Assembly (NCBI GenBank): GCA_034665745.1
Contig: JAXDJJ010000057.1
Location: forward strand, 1 to 15,921
Source of the DNA: JAXDJJ01 sp034665745
GTDB lineage: Bacteria > Actinomycetota > CADDZG01 > WHSQ01
Direction of reading: 5' to 3'
Length of the DNA: 15,921 bases
The notes under the pieces were generated by a model that saw only the letters and a program-made list of their open reading frames with translations, did no database searches and was not told the origin of the DNA. Of this stretch, positions 1-6,009 are shown one piece after another (position 1 is the first letter of the stretch; each line of letters begins with the position of its first letter). Position numbers and translations under genes: made by a program.

Positions 1-506
1 TCGAGCACGAGCGAGCCCTGTGCGGGCTCGCCACCGGGACCGGCACCCGCCGCGGCCCCCTCTTTCGAGGAGTAACCGGACAGGAGCTGGATCACCTGCT
101 GGCGGACCCGACCGAGGTCGGCGCCAAGCTTCACGAGGACCTGGGCGGCGACGCCCTCGCCCTCGCGTATCAGGCCGAGCAGGATGTGCTCGGTGCCGAT
201 GTAGTTGTGTCCTAGTTGTAGTGCCTCACGCAGCGAAAGCTCGAGCACCTTCTTCGCACGTGGGGTGAACGGGATGTGTCCCGACGGTGGCGATTGTCCC
301 GCACCGATGATCTCTTCAACCTGCTGGCGCACCTTCTCGAGTGAGATGCCCAGTGATTCGAGCGCCTTAGCGGCGACGCCCTCGCCTTCATGGATCAGTC
401 CGAGCAGGATGTGCTCGGTACCGATGTAGTTGTGGTTGAGGAGCCTCGCCTCTTCCTGCGCGAGGACGACCACCCTGCGGGCCCTGTCAGTGAATCGTTC
501 GAACAA
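1..506 (-). CDS. clpC: ATP-dependent Clp protease ATP-binding subunit ClpC, N-terminal part
   Basis: This is the first 168 codons of the ClpC AAA+ unfoldase, which feeds substrates to ClpP in the cytoplasm. The rest lies beyond the left edge. The start is TTG at 506-504, giving MFERFTDRARR, the usual ClpC opening. An AAGGAGG ribosome site at 514-520 lies 7 nt upstream. Two Clp_N repeats are visible: residues about 1-70 and 75-147, each with the signature NYIGTEHILLGL followed by EGEGVAA. After residue 147 comes a Gly/Ala-rich linker leading to the first ATPase domain, which is not in the window. Clp_N repeats bind adaptors and substrates in this family. The gene follows the lysS-binding-protein pair but has its own 174-bp upstream region with a promoter-like element. 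Identification is very secure; only the C-terminal domains are unseen. Confidence 0.97.
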   Translation of the reverse strand, partial: MFERFTDRARRVVVLAQEEARLLNHNYIGTEHILLGLIHEGEGVAAKALESLGISLEKVRQQVEEIIGAGQSPPSGHIPFTPRAKKVLELSLREALQLGHNYIGTEHILLGLIREGEGVAAQVLVKLGADLGRVRQQVIQLLSGYSSKEGAAAGAGPGGEPAQGSLVL

Positions 507-513
507 AGTGGGC

Positions 514-590
514 CCTCCTTATCTCAACCGGTACCAACTCTGACGTCGCTACCGGTAAACCGATTATACGGAGGGGGTGTGATTCCCCTC
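514..590 (-). promoter_or_regulatory. clpC promoter and leader: TATAAT box, inverted repeat, paired ACCGGT boxes, strong RBS
   Basis: Read on the minus strand, a perfect TATAAT lies at 568-563, about 57 nt upstream of the clpC start. Directly upstream of it is a perfect inverted repeat, GAGGGG-N8-CCCCTC (590-571), which occupies the place of the -35/-10 spacer. No good -35 hexamer is visible at the normal distance. Downstream are two copies of ACCGGT, at 551-556 and 527-532, 24 bp apart; the first would overlap the expected transcription start. The leader ends in AAGGAGG (520-514). The -10 match and RBS are seen directly. That the repeats are operators is inference. The inverted repeat could instead be a weak terminator hairpin for the upstream gene, but no T-run follows it. 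Confidence 0.55.
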
Positions 591-680
591 GTCATGCTTA
601 GAACGCTATAGAGGCCGAAAACGTTCCCTGAACCCCTGCCTCTTAATCGGCATCGCCGCCTCAAGGTTGATAGGTCGTCG

Positions 681-2003
681 TTAGTGAGCGGGGTCGGAGC
701 GCGGGCTGGTGACTGCGTAGCGCATCCGGTTGAATCTGGGGGCCGGTCCGTCCGGTGGTGGTGGGTTCCTGAACAGATAGCGCCAGTCCCGGTTGAGGAC
801 AACGGTTCTGTCCCCATCGATCGAGAACCCTCGCGCCAGTGGGAGCCACGGAAGCTCGTCCGTTGGGATCAATGAGGCGAACGCGCTGCGCGGTCGTACC
901 CATAAACCAACCGTTTGTTGGTCCACCGCGGTGTGGTCATCCGGTCCGAAAGTGACGTCGAGACCTCCGAACCGGGCCCCCTTCAAACGCTCGAGGAAGG
1001 CCGCCGTGTCCTCTCCCAAGGGTGTGCGCTGGGCCGCCCACCCGAGCATGCTGGCCGCGTCGTAGGCGCGTAGCTCCCAGCCGAGTGGCTCCGCACCATC
1101 CCACCACTCCTTGAACGATTCCCGGAACCTCTCGAAGCTCGGTACTGGGAGGTAATGAGCCCCGCGGGCATAGGTGTCACTTACGACCGTGCCGACCGGG
1201 AGTTGGTCGCCGTCGGTCATCCCGAGGTCGAACGCGATCACCTGTGGGGCCGGGCCCTCTTGCTTGCTCAGGGCCGCCAGATCGACGGGATCGCCTTGGA
1301 CCACGAAGGCGTCGTACTTGCTCTTTAGGAAACGACGGGTGATCACCGGTGGATCGCCGTCGTCGTAACGCTCGACGCTGACCCGAGCTTGCGGGAAAGA
1401 TTCCAGCGCGGCTCGCATCGAGGCAACCGCGGTGTCACCGTCCAAACTCCTGGTTGCGAGCACACCGATCCGGTCGTAACGGCGATCGCGCACCAGGTAG
1501 CGCGCGATCGTGCGGGCCTGCCAGAGATAGCTGGGCGACACCTGGAAGATGTGCGGCCGTAACAAGCGAGCCGCGTACAGATCCCCGTAGCAGATGATCG
1601 CCGGGATCTGCGCTTGGGTCAGTGCTCGCTCGGCCGGTGGCAGACCCTCCGGGGGGCCCGCGTAAACGATCCCGACGGTGTGTTTGTCTGCGGCGAGTTG
1701 GCCGACGAGTTCCGTGGCGCGGTCTGCGTCCCCTTCGTCGTCAAGGGTCACGAGTTGGAACTGAGGGCGGCCCTCGTCGACCGAACGGTTGAGGATATGG
1801 ACCGCAAGGTCGGCACCTTCGAATGCATCCTCGCCGCGCCACATGTCGTCACCGGACATCGTTCCGACGAGGCCGATCACGCGCGTGTCTTCGCCGGTTG
1901 GACTGGTCAGAGGACGCCGCGGGGTCAATGTCCGGGAACCTTCCTCGGTCACACACGCGCCGAGAAAGAGGAACGCAACCAGAACCGCTGCCGCCCGCCT
2001 CAT
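681..2003 (-). CDS. Periplasmic-binding-protein type 1 lipoprotein (orphan substrate-binding protein)
   Basis: A 440-aa exported lipoprotein of the branched-chain amino acid/amide-binding type (type 1 periplasmic fold). Residues 1-16 form a signal peptide ending in the lipobox L-G-A-C, with Cys17 as the lipidation site. The mature part opens with a VIGLVGTMSG strand and has the expected two-lobe pattern (an ADLAVHILN helix, a VTLDDEGD strand, an IGVLATRS second-lobe entry and a DAFVVQGDP strand). Such proteins normally deliver a ligand to an ABC importer, but no permease or ATPase gene is nearby, so the ligand and partner are unknown. ATG at 2003 lies 11 nt after the lysS stop with a weak GGAA ribosome site, so it is probably cotranscribed with lysS. 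It could equally be a sensor-type binding protein. Family assignment is fairly sure; function is not. Confidence 0.85.
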   Translation of the reverse strand: MRRAAAVLVAFLFLGACVTEEGSRTLTPRRPLTSPTGEDTRVIGLVGTMSGDDMWRGEDAFEGADLAVHILNRSVDEGRPQFQLVTLDDEGDADRATELVGQLAADKHTVGIVYAGPPEGLPPAERALTQAQIPAIICYGDLYAARLLRPHIFQVSPSYLWQARTIARYLVRDRRYDRIGVLATRSLDGDTAVASMRAALESFPQARVSVERYDDGDPPVITRRFLKSKYDAFVVQGDPVDLAALSKQEGPAPQVIAFDLGMTDGDQLPVGTVVSDTYARGAHYLPVPSFERFRESFKEWWDGAEPLGWELRAYDAASMLGWAAQRTPLGEDTAAFLERLKGARFGGLDVTFGPDDHTAVDQQTVGLWVRPRSAFASLIPTDELPWLPLARGFSIDGDRTVVLNRDWRYLFRNPPPPDGPAPRFNRMRYAVTSPRSDPAH

Positions 2004-2014
2004 AGTGCTTCCGA

Positions 2015-3415
2015 CTACGCCTCGGGTTTCAGCGTCGGGAACATGATGACTTCGCGGATCGAAGGCAGGTCTAGGAGATGCATCAACAGTCGGTCGATGC
2101 CGAGCCCGAAACCACCCGCCGGCGGCATCCCGTACGACAGGGCTTCGAGGAAGTCTTCGTCGGCGACCGTTGCTTCGTCATCGCCCTGTGCGCGCGCCGC
2201 GGTCTGTTGTTCGAAACGCCGTCGTTGCTCGGCTGGATCGTTGAGCTCGGAGTAGATCGGCGCGATCTCGACCCCGCCGATAACGAGATCGGCATGTTCG
2301 GTGAAGCCCGGGATCGAGCGGTGGTCTTTCGCGAGAGGGGAAACGTCTTTCGGCATCCCCATGATGAACGTTGGTTCGACGAGCTCTTTCTCGACGCGCA
2401 TCTCGTAGATCTCGAACAATGCCTTGCCCGGTGACCATGACTTCTCGAGGCGAACCCCGAGCTCCTCGGCCTGGGCGCGTACCGCGTCACCGTTCCCCTC
2501 ACGCCACGGGGTTTCGAGGTCGCGGTCGGTCGCATCTTTGATCGCCTCGAACATCGTCATGCGACGGAAGGGGGCGGCCAACGTCGCTTCGGTACCGACC
2601 GCTCGAGTGATGGCGAGAACGAGCGCCTCGACAAGCGCCATCGTGTCCTCGTAGTCGACGTAGGCCTCGTATGCCTCGAGCATCGTGAACTCCGGGTTGT
2701 GCCTCGTCGAGACCCCTTCGTTACGGAAGCTGCGGTTCAGCTCGTAGACCTTCTCGGCCCCCCCGATCAACAAGCGCTTCAGGTAGAGCTCGGGAGCAAC
2801 CCGCAGGTAGAGATCGATATCCAAGGCGTTGTGATGGGTGACGAAAGGTCGCGCGACCGCGCCGCCGGCGATCGGCTGCAGCAAGGGGGTCTCGACCTCG
2901 AGGAACCCACGCTCGTCGAAGAAGCTGCGGATCGCGTGGTTCGCCTTCGACCGTGCGACCAGCACGTTCCGGGCAACCTCGTTCGAGATGAGGTCGAGGT
3001 AACGCTGCCGGTACCTAACCTCGACGTCCGACATCCCGTGCCACTTCTCGGGCATCGATCGCTGACACTTCGCGAGCAACGTGATCGTCTGGACCTTCAC
3101 CGACAACTCGCCGCGCCTGGTCATCACGACTTCACCCTCGACGCCGACGATGTCACCGACCCCAAGCTCGATGAATGAGCTCATCCCGTCTTCGCCGAGA
3201 ACATCGAGTTGTGCGAACAACTGGATCCGACCGCTCGCGTCCATCAGGTCGGCGAAGGCGACCTTGCCGTGCTCGCGCATCGTCATGATTCGCCCCGCGA
3301 CGTTCACGACCTGGCCTGTGTCGGTTCCAGCCTCGATGGAGCCGTGCTGGTCTCTCAGGGGACCGATCGTGGCGGTGCGCTCGAACCGGTATGGATACTC
3401 GACCTGATCGGTCAT
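2015..3415 (-). CDS. lysS: Lysyl-tRNA synthetase, class II
   Basis: Charges tRNA-Lys with lysine in the cytoplasm. The 466-aa product has an OB-fold anticodon-binding domain (about residues 35-115, with REHGKVAFADL and GRIQLF) and a class II catalytic core. Motif 1 is around 165-190 (FFDERGFLEVETPLL). Motif 2 is at 229-250 (SFRNEG, HNPEFTMLE). Motif 3 is at 435-446 (GFGLGIDRLLMH). ATG at 3415 shares ATGA with the coaX stop, which supports this start. The protein is at the short end for bacterial LysRS (about 490-510 aa): it begins near the usual YPYRF element and lacks most of the N-terminal helix. The usual E-I-A/G-N-A/G-Y/F-S-E-L segment reads EIAPIYSEL (383-391), with Pro386 at the position of a lysine-contacting Asn in E. 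coli. Confidence 0.97.
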   Translation of the reverse strand: MTDQVEYPYRFERTATIGPLRDQHGSIEAGTDTGQVVNVAGRIMTMREHGKVAFADLMDASGRIQLFAQLDVLGEDGMSSFIELGVGDIVGVEGEVVMTRRGELSVKVQTITLLAKCQRSMPEKWHGMSDVEVRYRQRYLDLISNEVARNVLVARSKANHAIRSFFDERGFLEVETPLLQPIAGGAVARPFVTHHNALDIDLYLRVAPELYLKRLLIGGAEKVYELNRSFRNEGVSTRHNPEFTMLEAYEAYVDYEDTMALVEALVLAITRAVGTEATLAAPFRRMTMFEAIKDATDRDLETPWREGNGDAVRAQAEELGVRLEKSWSPGKALFEIYEMRVEKELVEPTFIMGMPKDVSPLAKDHRSIPGFTEHADLVIGGVEIAPIYSELNDPAEQRRRFEQQTAARAQGDDEATVADEDFLEALSYGMPPAGGFGLGIDRLLMHLLDLPSIREVIMFPTLKPEA

Positions 3416-4191
3416 ACGTCGTCGGCGTTGCGCTCGTAGATCAATCGGAGCCCCAGCAACGTAAGGCGCGGCTCGACCTGTTCGAGGCGATGGCAGTGCT
3501 CGGCCATCGCCGGCGCGAATCCACCGGTTGCGATCACTCGGGCATGTCCTCCCAGTTCCTTCACTACACGCTCGACCAAGCCATCCACCAGGCCGGCCGT
3601 TCCGTAGATGATGCCGGACTGCACGCTAGCCGTCGTGCTCTTACCGATCGCAGACACGGGCGCAACCAGCTCGACACGGTTGATCTGGGCCGTGGATGCG
3701 AACAGTGCGGCGGCGCTGGTGTCGATGCCGGTCGCGATCGCTCCCCCGAGGTATTCGCCCTTCGCCGACACCGCGTCGACGGTGATCGCGGTGCCGAAAT
3801 CGCAGATGACGAGGGGTTCGTCGGGGAACAGGTGGTGCGCCCCGACGGCGTTGGCGATCCGATCTGCGCCGACCTCCCGCGGGTTATCGGTGACGACCGC
3901 GATACCAGTCTTCACGCCTGCTTCGACCACGACCGCTGGGAACCCGAAGTACTTGTTCGTCATGTCCCGCAGTTCCTGTGTCGCGCGGGGTACGACCGAA
4001 CAGATCGCTACGCCTGTGATCTCACTGTCGAACGAGAGACCTGCCAGCTGGAGGAAGTGTCCGAACACAAGAGCCCACTCGTCGGTCGTGCGGCGTGCGT
4101 CGGTAGACGCTCGCCACTCGTGGACGAGCTTGTCCCCTTTGAAGACACCGATATGGGTTTGGGTGTTGCCGACATCTGCTGCGAGCAGCAC
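3412..4191 (-). CDS. coaX: Type III pantothenate kinase
   Basis: Catalyses the first step of CoA synthesis, ATP-dependent phosphorylation of pantothenate. The 259-aa product shows the type III signatures. These are the N-terminal phosphate loop DVGNT (6-10), SVVPR (65-69), NPREVGADRIANA (103-115) with Asp110 as the expected catalytic base, DFGTAITVD (131-139), GGAIATGI (149-156) and the ATP-binding TGG (222-224). The usual GGAIAPG reads GGAIATG, a mild change. The C-terminus has the actinobacterial-type LTLLGLRLIYERN ending. The start is GTG at 4191, which shares its first G with the panC TAG stop (TAGTG), with GGAGG just upstream. The end overlaps lysS by ATGA. PanC makes the substrate of this enzyme, so the pair forms a pathway unit. 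Confidence 0.97.
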   Translation of the reverse strand: MLLAADVGNTQTHIGVFKGDKLVHEWRASTDARRTTDEWALVFGHFLQLAGLSFDSEITGVAICSVVPRATQELRDMTNKYFGFPAVVVEAGVKTGIAVVTDNPREVGADRIANAVGAHHLFPDEPLVICDFGTAITVDAVSAKGEYLGGAIATGIDTSAAALFASTAQINRVELVAPVSAIGKSTTASVQSGIIYGTAGLVDGLVERVVKELGGHARVIATGGFAPAMAEHCHRLEQVEPRLTLLGLRLIYERNADDV

Positions 4192-5066
4192 TACGCCTCC
4201 TCCGGGATGGTCGAGCGGTTCGCATCATCACCTACACGTGAGACGACCATGTTGTCGATCAACCGGGTGGTGCCCACCCTCGCCGCGACGACCAGGAGCA
4301 CCGGCCCGACGGGGTGGGGAGGGCCGAAGGAGTCGGGGTCTACAACCCTTGTGTAGCTTGGCTCGAGCCCTTCGGCGATCAGCAACTCCCACATCTTCTT
4401 CTCGGCCGCCTCAGGGTCCTCTTCGGTGAGGGTCCGGGCACCCAGCTCGAGCGCTCGGAACACCGACGTTGCCTGCTGGCGCTCGCCGATGGACAGGTAA
4501 CGGTTACGGCTGCTGAGGGCGAGGCCGTCACTCTCCCTGACCGTTGGCTCGATCGAAAGTTCGATCGGGAAAGACAGGTCACGAACCATCTGCTTGATAA
4601 CGGCGACCTGCTGCGCGTCCTTCTGTCCGAAGAACGCGACGTGAGGCCCGACCATGTTGAAAAGCTTCGCGACGACGGTAGCAACTCCGACGAAGTGACC
4701 GGGGCGGTCGGCGCCTTCGAGCAGGTCGCCGAGTGCACCTACCGAAACCAAGGTGGCTCGGCCCTCCGGATACATCTCTTCGACAGAAGGCAGGAACAAG
4801 ACATCGACTGCGGCTCTCTCCGCGATATCGATGTCACGGGACTCGTCGCGTGGGTAGGCGGCGAGGTCCTCGGACGGACCGAACTGCAATGGGTTGACGA
4901 AGACGCTCAGAACGACGACGTCCGACTTCGAGCGGGCGGCATCTAGCAACGAGACATGGCCATCGTGCAACGCACCCATCGTCGGCACGAAACCGATCAG
5001 GTGCCCGGCCGAGCGCGCCACATCGAGCACCGCGCGCAGCTCTCGAGAAGAGCGAACGACCTTCAT
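4191..5066 (-). CDS. panC: Pantothenate synthetase (pantoate--beta-alanine ligase)
   Basis: Condenses pantoate with beta-alanine using ATP to give pantothenate. The 291-aa protein has the family motifs in order: PTMGALHDGH (28-37) with the ATP-binding HxGH-like element, FVNPLQFGP (56-64), GQKDAQQ (147-153) and the KMSKS-like SSRNRYL (185-191). The chosen start is ATG at 5066, giving MKVVRSSREL. An upstream in-frame ATG at 5120 would add 18 residues unlike the family, inside the preceding gene. The chosen ATG overlaps the DUF2520 stop as ATGA and has GGAGAGGG upstream. The gene runs directly into coaX. The panD gene (aspartate decarboxylase, source of beta-alanine), which commonly sits between panC and coaX in actinobacteria, is absent here. 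Confidence 0.97.
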   Translation of the reverse strand: MKVVRSSRELRAVLDVARSAGHLIGFVPTMGALHDGHVSLLDAARSKSDVVVLSVFVNPLQFGPSEDLAAYPRDESRDIDIAERAAVDVLFLPSVEEMYPEGRATLVSVGALGDLLEGADRPGHFVGVATVVAKLFNMVGPHVAFFGQKDAQQVAVIKQMVRDLSFPIELSIEPTVRESDGLALSSRNRYLSIGERQQATSVFRALELGARTLTEEDPEAAEKKMWELLIAEGLEPSYTRVVDPDSFGPPHPVGPVLLVVAARVGTTRLIDNMVVSRVGDDANRSTIPEEA

Positions 5067-5938
5067 CGCTCCCTCTCCAGGAGGTCCTCGATGGATCGAG
5101 TTGTCGACGCGTCGATCCATCCCGCTTCGAGGATCACGCGTGCAGCCAGGCGGTAGGCGTCAAGCGATCCCGGGCTACGTTCGGCGATCGCAGCAAGATG
5201 ACGTTCGATCGTTGCGACCTCTCCCCTGACCGCGGGGCCCGTCAATGTGGCAGCCCCGCCACCGCCCGCGATCGCGTTGTCCACCGTCCCGCGCGCGAGG
5301 GGGCCGAGGATCTTCTCTGGATCGGGCACACCGATCGAGCCCAGCAGCTGCTCGCCGATCGCCATCAACGCGGCGATCCCGTTGGAGGTGGACACGGCTG
5401 CCGCATGCCAGATGGGGCGGTCGTCCTCGGCCACATCGATAGGAGTCCCGCTCAGCTGGTCGCGCACCAGGTTGTGAGCCCACTCGGTGGCGGGCCACGT
5501 GCACGTCACGCCCCACGCGGAGCCAGGTAGTCGATCGATCGCAGTCTCCACATCGGGGCAGGCCTGGACGGGATGCAACGCGCACCCCCACGCGCCTGCT
5601 TCGATCACGGGAGCTAGGGGGCCGAGGCCGAAAGCACCCGCGAAGTGAACGACAACCTGTCCGGTCGTAATCGTCGACGCTAGTTGTTGCGCGACCTCCT
5701 CGATCGCGTCATCGCCTGCTCCGATGAGCACGCACGATGCCGCGGGGAGAGAGCCGATATCGGCAACGGGAACGCCCAGCAGCCCTGCCGCACGGGCTGC
5801 ACTGGCGTGCGTGCGGGACGCGACCGCGACCGCCTCATTGCCTTGTTGTTGAAGGAGTCTGGCTACCGCCGAGCCGACCCGGCCCGCGCCTACGAGGGTG
5901 AAGGTGAAGGGGAAAGATGGCGTCGTTGCCACGGGCAT
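5063..5938 (-). CDS. Rossmann-like / DUF2520 oxidoreductase, candidate pantoate-pathway enzyme
   Basis: A 291-aa NAD(P)-binding protein of the Rossmann-like plus DUF2520 family, the counterpart of M. tuberculosis Rv3603c, which also precedes panC. The nucleotide-binding GxGxxG is at residues 17-22 (VGAGRVGSA). Family landmarks follow: HFAGAFG, ALHPVQACP, WHAAAVSTSN and LTGPAVRGE. The open frame extends upstream to 6175, but that part is antisense-like and overlaps the protease gene. The family alignment begins at MPVATTPS, so I place the start at 5938. A GTG two codons later (5932) is better spaced from the GGAG ribosome site and is an alternative. The stop overlaps panC as ATGA. The context suggests an NADPH-dependent reduction in pantothenate synthesis, possibly ketopantoate reduction; this is inference. 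Confidence 0.88.
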   Translation of the reverse strand: MPVATTPSFPFTFTLVGAGRVGSAVARLLQQQGNEAVAVASRTHASAARAAGLLGVPVADIGSLPAASCVLIGAGDDAIEEVAQQLASTITTGQVVVHFAGAFGLGPLAPVIEAGAWGCALHPVQACPDVETAIDRLPGSAWGVTCTWPATEWAHNLVRDQLSGTPIDVAEDDRPIWHAAAVSTSNGIAALMAIGEQLLGSIGVPDPEKILGPLARGTVDNAIAGGGGAATLTGPAVRGEVATIERHLAAIAERSPGSLDAYRLAARVILEAGWIDASTTRSIEDLLERER

Positions 5939-5947
5939 TCGCTCCAG

Positions 5948-5987
5948 TCCACTAAGGGGTACCGGTCGTGGAACGAAGCATAGTGGA
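5948..5987 (-). repeat. Inverted repeat TCCACTA-N26-TAGTGGA upstream of the DUF2520 gene
   Basis: A perfect 7-bp inverted repeat fills most of the 71-bp gap between the protease stop (6010) and the DUF2520 start. Its downstream arm ends about 4 nt before the GGAG ribosome site. The loop contains GGTACCGGT, which also occurs in the clpC leader on the opposite strand. No T-run follows, so it does not look like a rho-independent terminator. A TATGCT -10-like hexamer overlaps the upstream arm, but no -35 is recognisable. It may be an operator or leader hairpin for the pantothenate-lysS transcript, or chance. Confidence 0.35.
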
Positions 5988-6009
5988 GCAGGCCGCGCTG
6001 CGTGGTCGG

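Noticed and set aside
176..434. 34-bp near-perfect direct repeat (176-209 and 401-434, one mismatch), 225 bp apart
   Set aside because: It encodes the same NYIGTEHILLGL motif in the two Clp_N repeats of ClpC, in frame and 75 codons apart. It reflects domain duplication, not a mobile or regulatory repeat.
601..626. GAACG-N16-CGTTC in the clpC upstream region as a ClgR site
   Set aside because: It resembles half of a ClgR-type CGC...GCG site, but spacing and the second half do not match. A 5-bp repeat with a 16-nt gap is weak.
3391..4356. 321-aa plus-strand open frame opposite coaX
   Set aside because: It is the antisense shadow of lysS/coaX/panC, which match known families throughout. Its translation has no recognisable motif.
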